Positions 23,512 through 30,116 of a stretch of 30,336 nt of DNA are shown here, piece by piece. Source of the DNA: a virus; the IMG/VR virus record IMGVR_UViG_3300014839_000030, positions 1 to 30,336 of that record; one strand, 5' to 3'. Every line of letters begins with the position of its first letter. The first letter of the stretch is position 1. The position numbers and the translations under genes are program-made. The notes beneath the pieces are model-generated. The model was given only the letters and a program-made list of their open reading frames with translations. It was not told the origin of the DNA and did no database searches.

Positions 23512-26391
23512 ATGCGCCCTCTAGCTCTTGTCGTTGACCATGAGGCCTGGGCCAAGGCGCGGCGCGCAGACACCGAGCCGGCTTTGCGTTTTCACGGCGA
23601 GCTCATCACGCGTGTGGATCATGCGGTTATCACGGCCGATTTGGGAGACGGAACGTATAAAGTCCAATGCGGCAACCGAGCTTTCCCTTATGATTCGGTG
23701 GCCCCCATAGACCCACTTTCACGCTTTTCAGTGGGCGATCCCGTCTTGATTGGGTTTAAAGCGAATCAGCCTGGTCTGCCGGTCATCATTTCCCCCGGGC
23801 ACAAGGTCATTCAGGGCAGTCCGGATGCTTCCCCGGCGGAACTGCTAGACGGCCTCTGGGTACAAGGCGCGGCGGACGAGGCTGCCGACTTCTCGAATTT
23901 TTCCTATTGGAAGTCGGGCGGGAAGTGGATTCCATACTCGTCCGGCGGGAGTCAACCCCAGGTGATTTCCGGAAGCGGACTATTTCAGCCCACCGGGGAA
24001 CAGCCAAATGGAGTCATCGTATTCCACGCCGCGGACAAATCTGTATTTGCGGCATGGTTGACCCGAGAGCGCATAGAGGGTGATAGCGCACACAGCACTT
24101 TAACCCTTCAACTGTTGCCAAATCTAGTCTGGACTCATACGAATATCGCCGTGGACGTCGTTTCCACGAAGGCCAGCGATGACTCTGGCCTAAATTGCGG
24201 TTTCCTTTTCGCAGACAGGTCCAGTGGCTATGTATGGGTCCTGAATGACACCACGGTCTACATCGTGGACCCTCTGGCGCAGCTGGTGCTCTGCAAAGCC
24301 AACCTTGGCTACTCGCTCCATCAATGCTCGGTCGGCTTCGGATATCTAGCCAAAATGTCGCAGGTTCCCTCGGGCCGAGATCCCGCGGCCTACCCCAACG
24401 ACAGGAGCCAGCAAGACAACCTCTGGAGATTTTGGAAGTATGATGCTCTTAACCAAAACGGACCCACTCTGAAGGCCCTTGCGGCGCTCGACCCGCAGAC
24501 TCTGCTCCCCGACTATCAATTGGCCTACACGCAGGCCCGCCGCGCGGATCTCTATCTCGGAGACGCAGAGGAGGGCAGGTGTCCAATAATCGCTTCCACG
24601 ACCGATCCCCGAGTGGTAACCTGGCTAAGCGGATGGGAAATCCCCACAGGAAACCTGAGGGATCGCTGGATGAATCTGGGATTCGGAGAGGGTGCTTATG
24701 CGATATCGCAAGCATCTTTGACTTCTCGACCCCCAGATTTGACGGGGGGACATCGGGTAAATGATGCCCTGATAGCGTGGGTTAGCCTGTCGGACCCAAG
24801 CAAATATGACATCACAAGACTCCCAACAAACACCCCGTCTCCGGTGCGCGATAATGCTTCCATTGATGCCTATCGGAACTGGTATGCTGGGATGTCTTAT
24901 TCAGACCTAACAACCGAAATAGGCCTAAATAGTGCTAGTGGGGTAGTGGGTCAATCGAGGGTCATAACGGATACCTCTGACGTTTTTACTCCAGGGACGC
25001 GTACCGACTCCTCACAAAATAATACTTTTGCTGGCATTGCTGAGGATGGAGCCCTAAACTTGGGGGTGACATATAGTATAGTTCCGGGAGGAATTCATTC
25101 TTATGGAGTTGATTCAGAGGGAGTCCCCTTTGACAATATTGAGGTAAACGCCGTAAGGGAAATGACATATCCTGCAATAGCTACTCCTGACAGTTTACTC
25201 GCTACTACAGCTCTAACCGCTGTCGATGGAGTATGGCATACAGTAGCGCTTCGGTATCCCGATTATTATAATTTTATCGGCGGCCACCAAATGCTACTTC
25301 CTAATTCCCAGGCAGATCCAACGGGAGAAACCAGCGGGGATGAAAATAATTTGGTTATCTGGCCAGTCAATGCCTCTGATGCTTTCCTGTGCGCCGATCC
25401 TATTGACGGGATTGCAGTCGATAGTAAAGGGACTGCCTGGGCTGCTTACATGGAGCCTTGGGTCTCCCTAGAAGGCGATGGGGACCTGATTGGTGTCGTT
25501 CAGGGAGTCTGGGATTACGACACAGCAACCTATTTGTCAACCGCTGGTGGCGGAACATACCATGAAGACGTAACTCTCCGTTCGCCTTTCTATAGTATCT
25601 ATCAATGCCTACGCCCGAGGCAATATGGGCACACTTGGTTAACCTCTGTAACTCGACCCAAGAAGGATCCTGTCACAGGGATAGTAACGCCCGGAGAAAC
25701 AACCCGAATGGATATCAGCAACTATTTGGATCACTTTTCGCCGGCCCCAGGTGGCACGGTGCGGTCGAGCCTGCAAAAAGCGCCCCTCGATAGCACGCTA
25801 TGGAAACCAATCCTGATCGAGTTCGACGGCTCATCCGCAGGACTGACAAATTTGAACCTCGTGTTACTGATCCGCAAAATGCGCGATGCCCTGTACCCCG
25901 GCGACTTGGGGACCGAGAATCAGGCCTATGTCAGTGTAGAGGTCCGATCCATGGATGATCTGTCATCGCTGCAAGTCATCAAAATGCCCCAAAACCTGGC
26001 CACCGTGGCCCTGGCTGCAGACGAAGAGCATGACGTCCCCGCTTCCACCGTCCGGAAGTGGGACTTCTTCCAGGGCTATCCGGTCCTGGTCAAATCCTCG
26101 GCTGACTCCAGCGGGTCAGGGCTACCAGTCCTAAATATCTTTTTGAAGGGCATCCAGAACCTTCCCGACCGGACCACCGTCGAAGTGCACAGGCTCTGGC
26201 AGTTCTGCTGGGATGGCATCGACCCATTACCGACGGCCAGCATCACCGATTACCCGGCGGACGGAAACCATCCCGCCGAATTCGAAGAAATTGGCTCGGT
26301 CGCTTTTTATGGCTCCAGTATGCTTTGGTCCTCGAAAACCGGCACCCCTTGGGGATATCCATTCGGGCTCATGCGCCAAGAATTGGCCTAA
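23512..26391 (+). CDS. large tail protein with baseplate-like N-terminal domain
   Basis: A 959-residue protein. Residues ~25-95 have a compact beta pattern (GELITRVDHAVITADLGDGT, VAPIDPLSRFSVGDPVLIGF, then GLPVIISPGHK) like the OB-fold domain of tail-spike or baseplate proteins. The long middle is beta-rich and Trp/Tyr/Asp-rich, with stretches such as GFLFADRSSGYVWVLNDTTV and DGIAVDSKGTAWAAYMEPW that suggest propeller-like blades. Bases ~24,640-25,700 (residues ~377-730) are clearly lower in GC and use more A/T-ending codons, as though this part had a different source. The gene ends the late region, and a truncated minus-strand recombinase frame overlaps its last 165 bases. A receptor-binding or tail-tip role is inferred. 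Confidence 0.55.
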   Translation: MRPLALVVDHEAWAKARRADTEPALRFHGELITRVDHAVITADLGDGTYKVQCGNRAFPYDSVAPIDPLSRFSVGDPVLIGFKANQPGLPVIISPGHKVIQGSPDASPAELLDGLWVQGAADEAADFSNFSYWKSGGKWIPYSSGGSQPQVISGSGLFQPTGEQPNGVIVFHAADKSVFAAWLTRERIEGDSAHSTLTLQLLPNLVWTHTNIAVDVVSTKASDDSGLNCGFLFADRSSGYVWVLNDTTVYIVDPLAQLVLCKANLGYSLHQCSVGFGYLAKMSQVPSGRDPAAYPNDRSQQDNLWRFWKYDALNQNGPTLKALAALDPQTLLPDYQLAYTQARRADLYLGDAEEGRCPIIASTTDPRVVTWLSGWEIPTGNLRDRWMNLGFGEGAYAISQASLTSRPPDLTGGHRVNDALIAWVSLSDPSKYDITRLPTNTPSPVRDNASIDAYRNWYAGMSYSDLTTEIGLNSASGVVGQSRVITDTSDVFTPGTRTDSSQNNTFAGIAEDGALNLGVTYSIVPGGIHSYGVDSEGVPFDNIEVNAVREMTYPAIATPDSLLATTALTAVDGVWHTVALRYPDYYNFIGGHQMLLPNSQADPTGETSGDENNLVIWPVNASDAFLCADPIDGIAVDSKGTAWAAYMEPWVSLEGDGDLIGVVQGVWDYDTATYLSTAGGGTYHEDVTLRSPFYSIYQCLRPRQYGHTWLTSVTRPKKDPVTGIVTPGETTRMDISNYLDHFSPAPGGTVRSSLQKAPLDSTLWKPILIEFDGSSAGLTNLNLVLLIRKMRDALYPGDLGTENQAYVSVEVRSMDDLSSLQVIKMPQNLATVALAADEEHDVPASTVRKWDFFQGYPVLVKSSADSSGSGLPVLNIFLKGIQNLPDRTTVEVHRLWQFCWDGIDPLPTASITDYPADGNHPAEFEEIGSVAFYGSSMLWSSKTGTPWGYPFGLMRQELA

Positions 26392-27108
26392 AATCAGGCC
26401 GCCAGCTGGCCCAGTTCTATCAGGTGATATGCACATGCCTGGGTTCTCCAGCCGGTCCCTTAGGGTGTTGTAAGCCCAGCGCTCCCCGGTCTGCGATTCG
26501 ATCCAATCCAACACCTCGCAGGGCCTCTTTCCCACCCCGGCCAAGCGGAATGCCTCTCTGAGCAGTGGGCCCTCCTCGGGATGCACCTGAAAACCCGTTT
26601 GGCGCCTTTCTCCCGTCTCCCTCACCACCCCCGTCAGTCCAAAAGGCATGTGGCCACCTTTGAACAGGCCACGCCGCACCGTCTGGCGCTGGCCTTTGCG
26701 GGTTTCCTCTCCGAGATTCAGCGAATAAAACTCGGCCACGACCTCGAGGACACCCTCGATCATCCGGTCATAGATGCTGTCTCCCAGGTTTTCGACCACC
26801 GAGACGACCCTCACGCCGGCGCGGCGCAGCATGGCCTTATAGGTCACCGACGTCTCCCGAGAACGCCCGAACCGGTCTAGCTTGTGAATCAGCAAGACGC
26901 CGAACGCCTTCTTCTTAGCCGCCGAGACCATCGCCTGGAACTGTTCAGCCCGTTCGATGTCCATCGAACGAGTTTCCGGCAGCAGGTAACGATGGGTGAT
27001 GTCCCAGCCCTGGTTCTCACAATACCGCTCCATCTCGACCACCTGGGCGTCGAGCGACATCTCGTCTTGGAGGCGCGAGGAATAGCGGGCGAAGATGGCG
27101 ACTTTCAT
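26227..27108 (-). CDS. serine recombinase, C-terminally truncated
   Basis: The N-terminal resolvase domain (KVAIFARYSSRLQDEMSLDAQ, nucleophile probably S10) has LLIHKLDRFGRSRE and ENLGDSIYDRMIEGVLEVVAEFYS, and is followed by the Recombinase domain (RKGQRQTVRRGLFKGGHMPFG, then WIESQTGERWAYNTLRDRLENPG). This is the layout of large serine recombinases, which integrate and excise phages and usually run to 450-600 residues with a zinc-ribbon domain. Here recognisable sequence ends near base 26,430, and the last ~65 residues are only the antisense of the tail gene, so about 240 residues of real protein remain. ATG 27108 is chosen over TTG 27162 as the natural family N-terminus. It follows hicB by 40 bases, probably in one transcript. 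Activity is doubtful. Confidence 0.85.
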   Translation of the reverse strand: MKVAIFARYSSRLQDEMSLDAQVVEMERYCENQGWDITHRYLLPETRSMDIERAEQFQAMVSAAKKKAFGVLLIHKLDRFGRSRETSVTYKAMLRRAGVRVVSVVENLGDSIYDRMIEGVLEVVAEFYSLNLGEETRKGQRQTVRRGLFKGGHMPFGLTGVVRETGERRQTGFQVHPEEGPLLREAFRLAGVGKRPCEVLDWIESQTGERWAYNTLRDRLENPGMCISPDRTGPAGGLILGQFLAHEPEWISPRGAGFRGPKHTGAIKSDRANFFEFGGMVSVRRVIGDAGRR

Positions 27109-27121
27109 CTGGCGGAGTTCT

Positions 27122-27141
27122 GGGCCGGCATACGCCGGCCC
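27122..27141. repeat. GC-rich hairpin between hicB and the recombinase gene
   Basis: GGGCCGGC at 27122-27129 and GCCGGCCC at 27134-27141 form a perfect 8-bp stem with a four-base loop, in the 40-base gap between hicB and the recombinase start. There is no T run, so it is not a standard terminator. It would lie in the leader of the recombinase message and could reduce its translation or act as a processing site. Confidence 0.7.
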
Positions 27142-27148
27142 TGCCGGG

Positions 27149-27574
27149 TCACCTGATGGCAATCTCCAGTTGGCGCCCGAACGCGTGGGCCACCTTCTCC
27201 AACGTCTTGATGGTGGCGTTGCTCTTGTAGGGGTCTTCCCAGCGGATGTAGGTCGGACCGGCCACCTTGCAAGCAGCGGCAGCCTGGGCGATGGTAAAGC
27301 CCTTCGCCTTGCGCGCGGCTCGCACTTGCAACGCCGTCCACGCGCTCTGGAAGGGATAGACCCACTCCCATCCTTCGAGCAGGGCTTCAGGAGACGGATT
27401 TGGATCCATGTCCATATCGAACCGCGCCAGCAGGACCTCAGTCACGGCGTCCCGAGCCATCTCTCGGCATTCGTCTAGAGTGTCACCCTGAGTCATAACG
27501 CCCCCGCCACCAACGTCAGCAATCTCAGCCAACCATCCGTCGTCTTCCTCGTAAAACCTTGCCGCGTATCTCAT
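27149..27574 (-). CDS. hicB: HicB antitoxin with C-terminal helix-turn-helix
   Basis: A 141-residue HicB-type antitoxin. The N-terminal domain has the degenerate RNase H-like fold pattern (YAARFYEEDDGWLAEIADV, then GDTLDECREMARDAV). The C-terminal half carries a helix-turn-helix (RKAKGFTIAQAAAACKVAGP, YIRWEDPYKSN, IKTLEKVAHAFG) for DNA binding. It binds and blocks HicA and represses its own promoter. Its start overlaps the hicA stop by 4 bases (ATGA), the usual hicA-hicB order. A palindrome within the hicA promoter is the likely operator. Confidence 0.9.
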   Translation of the reverse strand: MRYAARFYEEDDGWLAEIADVGGGGVMTQGDTLDECREMARDAVTEVLLARFDMDMDPNPSPEALLEGWEWVYPFQSAWTALQVRAARKAKGFTIAQAAAACKVAGPTYIRWEDPYKSNATIKTLEKVAHAFGRQLEIAIR

Positions 27575-27753
27575 TTGGCGTCAATCTCCTTATTCAGCTT
27601 CTTCCACCCAGCCACGATTCCGGACTTAACTTCCGAATGCCGGGGAACCGGATATTGATGGTTGCCTTTTTGATACACGGAGTGGCCTCCGCCTTCTCGT
27701 AGCAAGCACCAGCCAGATTTTTCAATCATCCGGATAAAGTCGCGTCTTTTCAT
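27571..27753 (-). CDS. hicA: HicA toxin (mRNA interferase)
   Basis: A 60-residue HicA-type toxin with the double-stranded RNA-binding-like fold pattern: KRRDFIRMIEKSGWCLLREG, then GGHSVYQKGNHQYPVPRHSE. The catalytic His is H24 in GGGHSVY. It cleaves translated mRNA when free of HicB. Length and motif are normal, so the toxin is probably functional. The start lies only about 6 bases after the predicted -10 box, so the message may be leaderless. Confidence 0.9.
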   Translation of the reverse strand: MKRRDFIRMIEKSGWCLLREGGGHSVYQKGNHQYPVPRHSEVKSGIVAGWKKLNKEIDAK

Positions 27754-27759
27754 ACGCTC

Positions 27760-27788
27760 ATCTTAGCATAAATGCTAACGAAAGACAA
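27760..27788 (-). promoter_or_regulatory. hicAB promoter with embedded palindromic operator
   Basis: On the minus strand TTGTCT (-35, at 27783-27788) and TAAGAT (-10, at 27760-27765) are separated by 17 bases. A perfect palindrome, TTAGCAT-AA-ATGCTAA on the plus strand (27763-27778), overlaps the -10 box and spacer. Position and symmetry fit an operator for HicB autoregulation. Confidence 0.65.
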
Positions 27789-27846
27789 GCGCACCAGAAG
27801 GCAATTTCGGGATTGTTCTTCCGCCGTTTAGCCTCTTAAGATTGCA

Positions 27847-28506
27847 TCATACGATACACTCCCAGGAGGAGCAATGACAACCAATCCGACGACCCTGACC
27901 TACACACACCTCCGAGACGCTTACGACTTTTTCAACGCTGAGCTGTTCGACAACAAACTTCCTCCCTGCCTCGTGACCCTTCAGCGCCATAGGGGGACCT
28001 ACGGATATTTCTGCTATGAGCGATTCAAGGAGTTCGGGGCCGAGAATAAGACCGATGAGATTGCGTTGAACCCGGCCCACTTTGACCGTGGCGCCGAACG
28101 GGTCCTGTCGACCCTGGTCCATGAAATGGTTCATCTCGCAATACCGTTCGGCTTGGGCCTCATAGCTCTGCCGTTGTTTCTCGGTTTGCTCGATGAAGTC
28201 CGTGTGCTGAAGATTCAGAAGGGCCTGCTGGCTTCCAAGTAGGTCCAATAGTCTGGGCATGGGGACTTCTTCGCTCGCAGAAGATATGGGATCACTAGGC
28301 GCTTCGACGGTGCCATCACCAAAGAACCATGAGACCGGCCTTCCAAGGGCTTCAGCTATCCTTTGGAGATTATCGATCGTCAAGGATTGCTGCCCGGTTT
28401 CATAACGCGCGATGGAGATTCGGGCCATCCCGACCCGCTCAGCGAGCTCATCCTGGGTCAGCCCGAGCGCCTTCCTGGCTTCGGATATTTTCTCAAGATA
28501 TTTCAT
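27847..28506 (-). CDS. XRE-family repressor, C-terminal part probably not native
   Basis: The N-terminal ~65 residues are a clear XRE helix-turn-helix (ISEARKALGLTQDELAERVG, ISIARYETGQQSLTIDNLQ, RIAEALGRPVSWFFGDG). Then follows a linker and a helical stretch (LLDLLGSQQALLNL, EQTEKQRQSYEAQAERY). From about base 28,140 down to the stop at 27847 the frame only reads antisense to the SprT-like gene, so the last ~97 residues are unlikely to be ancestral. ATG 28506 is chosen because it begins the HTH domain; upstream extension runs through the promoter. It lacks the LexA/cI-type autocleavage domain. It follows a second XRE gene on the same strand and probably controls the promoter at 28509-28538. 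Confidence 0.75.
   Translation of the reverse strand: MKYLEKISEARKALGLTQDELAERVGMARISIARYETGQQSLTIDNLQRIAEALGRPVSWFFGDGTVEAPSDPISSASEEVPMPRLLDLLGSQQALLNLQHTDFIEQTEKQRQSYEAQAERYCEMNHFMDQGRQDPFGATVKVGRVQRNLIGLILGPELLESLIAEISVGPPMALKGHEAGRKFVVEQLSVEKVVSVSEVCVGQGRRIGCHCSSWECIV
27874..28242 (+). pseudogene. SprT-like zinc metalloprotease, truncated after HExxH
   Basis: AGGAGG stands five bases before ATG 27874, a strong start. Residues ~10-92 match the SprT-like family as found in phages: AYDFFNAELFDNKLPPCLVT, RHRGTYGYFCYERF, DEIALNPAHFDRGAERV and then the zinc-binding LVHEMVHL. The family normally continues with a WQHHFGKP-like segment and a zinc-ribbon half. Here the frame instead runs into AIPFGLGLIALPLFLGLLDE, which is the antisense of the XRE repressor gene. 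The third zinc ligand is therefore missing and the product is probably inactive. It is the only plus-strand gene in this region and points tail-to-tail at the repressor. Confidence 0.75.
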
Positions 28507-28508
28507 GC

Positions 28509-28538
28509 TTGACACATCGTATCTTGAGGTGATAGGAT
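28509..28538 (+). promoter_or_regulatory. rightward promoter with embedded operator dyad
   Basis: TTGACA (28509-28514) and TAGGAT (28533-28538) are separated by 18 bases, a good sigma-70 promoter reading right. The spacer and -10 hold a dyad: ATCGTATC (28516-28523), seven bases, then GATAGGAT (28531-28538), symmetric except for one base. The -35 box is adjacent to the repressor start at 28506, as in a phage immunity switch. A repressor bound here would block RNA polymerase. The transcript would run antisense to the second XRE gene and on into the early operon at 28829. Confidence 0.65.
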
Positions 28539-28550
28539 GCTCATGTCGGA

Positions 28551-28751
28551 TCAGGAGCCACTTTCCGGAAAAAGCTCTCGAACTGCAACCCCGAGACATT
28601 CAGCAATTCTGCTTAAGGTGGCGGCGGTGGGGGAGACTTTCCCCGTTTCCCATCTAGCCACCGTTATCCGTGCTACTCCCAGCTTATCCGCAAGTTTGCT
28701 TTGGCTTCGAATCCCTGCCAATTTCCTTGCTTGGGCAATAAGTATCTTCAC
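28551..28751 (-). CDS. small XRE-family regulator (Cro-sized)
   Basis: A 66-residue protein that is almost entirely an XRE helix-turn-helix (ILIAQARKLAGIRSQSKLAD, LGVARITVARWETGKVSP, TLSRIAECLGVAVRELF). The size is that of a Cro-type regulator, but it is oriented like the repressor downstream and not divergently from it. The GTG start at 28751 is preceded on the minus strand by TATAAAAT (28757-28764) so close that the message may be leaderless. The start codon lies in the centre of a TATCTT/AAGATA dyad. It is probably autoregulated. Confidence 0.85.
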   Translation of the reverse strand: MKILIAQARKLAGIRSQSKLADKLGVARITVARWETGKVSPTAATLSRIAECLGVAVRELFPESGS

Positions 28752-28764
28752 AAGATATTTTATA
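28743..28764 (-). promoter_or_regulatory. -10 box and operator-like dyad over the small XRE start
   Basis: TATCTT (28743-28748) and AAGATA (28752-28757) are perfect inverted repeats around the three bases that are the GTG start codon. TATAAAAT on the minus strand (28757-28764) is a likely -10 element; I see no convincing -35. A related half-site CAAGATATTT occurs at 28494-28503, over the start of the other XRE gene. A binding site for one of the two XRE proteins is inferred. Confidence 0.5.
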
Positions 28765-28828
28765 GCCGCGATTCACCATCGAGCGACCCCTGACCTGTTG
28801 AATCAAATTCACGAGGAGGCCCTCTGAC

Positions 28829-29275
28829 ATGCCTACCCCTCCGGAGCTTGAGGTCCTATTGGCTTCCGATATGGCACCCTTGAACGATGCTTTGAAAGCC
28901 GTCGACAAATCCGTCCGCGAATCCTTTCTTGTGATTGCGAGCGGGATGCCAGGCCCAGCGAACGGATACTCGTTCCGCGGAACACCCCTTCCAATCGACC
29001 TGCAAGACTCGCTGGCTCGATACATCGAGCACGGCATCCTCCCCGGCGGATTCCTTCATGCTTGTCTAGAGAACGACTTGACAAAGGCCGTCAACTGCGC
29101 GACTGAAGAGGGTTTGAACCTCTTGCCGGTTGTGGTCGGGTATCTATACCACCGGGCACCGATGATCTGCTGGGGTAGCGACCGCGCGGTTTCAGCCTGG
29201 GGGCGCTCCCGGCGCCGAGCCTGGGGGCTCGGCGGCGGGAGCGCCGAGCCCCCAGGGCTCGGCGCTCCCGGATAG
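28829..29275 (+). CDS. chimeric early protein with tape-measure-like N-terminus
   Basis: A 148-residue protein. Residues ~5-37 (ELEVLLASDMAPLNDALKAV, then DKSVRESFLVIAS) match the N-terminus of the tape measure protein at 10968 (LEVTLAANTKPLNDALKQVD, DKTVKSSFSAIES). The following ~85 residues (TPLPIDLQDSLARYIEHGIL, PGGFLHACLENDLTKAV, LLPVVVGYLYHRAP, CWGS) form a separate small domain that I recall from small phage and prophage proteins of unknown function. The Ala/Gly/Arg-rich end is encoded by a large inverted repeat. GAGGAGG lies 9 bases before ATG 28829. It is the first gene of the rightward early operon. Confidence 0.7.
   Translation: MPTPPELEVLLASDMAPLNDALKAVDKSVRESFLVIASGMPGPANGYSFRGTPLPIDLQDSLARYIEHGILPGGFLHACLENDLTKAVNCATEEGLNLLPVVVGYLYHRAPMICWGSDRAVSAWGRSRRRAWGLGGGSAEPPGLGAPG
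29202..29270 (+). repeat. three-arm inverted repeat forming alternative hairpins
   Basis: Arms at 29202-29221 and 29226-29245 pair over 20 bp with one mismatch and a four-base loop. Arms at 29236-29251 and 29255-29270 form a perfect 16-bp stem with loop CCA. The two hairpins share 29236-29245 and exclude each other. There is no T run afterwards. The structure lies in the 3' coding end of the gene at 28829 and ends 5 bases before its stop codon region, 18 bases before the start of the next gene. Confidence 0.9.
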
Positions 29276-29287
29276 GGGAGCACGTAA

Positions 29288-29653
29288 ATGCGTGAGTGCT
29301 CCTTTTGTCCCGCGAACGACCTGGAATACAGCGACGACATCGCCGCCTGCGAAAGCTGCGGGATCCCTTTCTGTGGTAACTGCGGAGACATCGACCTCGA
29401 GCTGTGCCAAGAGTGCCTGCCTGACCACGTCGGCAGTGATAGCGGATTCAGTGAAGACGAACAGGCCTCGTTCTTTGCCGATCCAAGCAACCTGGTGGAA
29501 GGCGACCTCATTGCCTTCTGCCATCACTGCGGCGACCCCATGCCTCTTCCACCCCCGGCCCGACTCATAGACGGAAACCTTTACTGCTCCGTCTGCACGG
29601 CCGACGAAAAAGCCAACAAGAAGGAGCCTCAGTATGCCCTCGCATCAGTCTAA
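29288..29653 (+). CDS. small protein with six CxxC pairs (zinc-binding)
   Basis: A 121-residue acidic protein with CxxC pairs at C4/C7, C21/C24, C29/C32, C40/C43, C78/C81 and C100/C103. The first four pairs could form two interleaved zinc sites and the last two a zinc ribbon (FCHHCGDPMP, then LYCSVC). Such proteins commonly bind DNA, RNA or other proteins. I cannot name a family. Start ATG 29288 has GGGGAG 7 bases upstream, directly after the large hairpin. The 3' end overlaps the next gene by 20 bases. Confidence 0.75.
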   Translation: MRECSFCPANDLEYSDDIAACESCGIPFCGNCGDIDLELCQECLPDHVGSDSGFSEDEQASFFADPSNLVEGDLIAFCHHCGDPMPLPPPARLIDGNLYCSVCTADEKANKKEPQYALASV

Positions 29654-30116
29654 TGACGCCCACGCTTATTACGAGAGAGCCGCCAGGGCTCTGGTGGCGT
29701 TGAGTGGGTCGGTTGATTCCGACGAAGTGCTGACGCTCTGGCGGGCTGCCTACAAGAGCCTAAACGAGCTGGCCATAGCGGTATTCGCCGCGACTACGAA
29801 GGCGGAGGCTGAGAACGACCTCCTGAACAAATACGGATCTCCTGTGGTCATAGGGACTTGCCGCCAAGGCAAGTCCAAGCTGGCCTTAGCCGAAGAGTTT
29901 CTGGCTTCGTTCCGATCCCCTCACCTGGAAACCCGCGGAACGACGATTTTTAAGCTGGCGACGGTTCTCCGTGAAACCTTTGGCCTATCCTCCGGCCAGG
30001 TCGAGGAGCTGCTGTATGGCTACACCCTGACGACACCCCACCCCGTGAGCATTCAAACGGTGTCGTGCATAGTCTGCGCTTCGGAGCTCGGCCTGCGAGG
30101 TGAAGCGTGCGGATAG
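29634..30116 (+). CDS. hypothetical early protein
   Basis: A 160-residue, mainly helical protein (ARALVALSGSVDSDEVLTLW, RAAYKSLNELAIAVFAATTK) with a SPVVIGTCRQGKSKLALAEE segment that superficially looks like a nucleotide-binding loop but lacks a Walker A GxxxxGK[ST] in the right spacing. AAGGAG lies about 9 bases upstream of ATG 29634. The C-terminus has a CIVC pair. Function unknown; part of the rightward early operon. Confidence 0.65.
   Translation: MPSHQSNDAHAYYERAARALVALSGSVDSDEVLTLWRAAYKSLNELAIAVFAATTKAEAENDLLNKYGSPVVIGTCRQGKSKLALAEEFLASFRSPHLETRGTTIFKLATVLRETFGLSSGQVEELLYGYTLTTPHPVSIQTVSCIVCASELGLRGEACG

Noticed and set aside
26385-26402. GGCCT/AGGCC inverted repeat around the stop of the last tail gene as a terminator
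   Set aside because: Five-bp stem with no T run in either direction.
26395-28160. Attachment-site direct repeats at the two truncated-gene junctions
   Set aside because: I compared the sequences around 26,395-26,440 and 28,120-28,160 and found no shared core worth reporting.
28537-28827. Plus-strand 96-codon frame opposite the small XRE gene
   Set aside because: No domain and poor composition; the minus-strand XRE helix-turn-helix is unmistakable. The plus-strand transcript may exist, but this frame is not supported.
29865-29900. Possible P-loop in the protein at 29634 (TCRQGKSKLALA)
   Set aside because: It lacks the GxxxxGK[ST] spacing and there is no Walker B motif.
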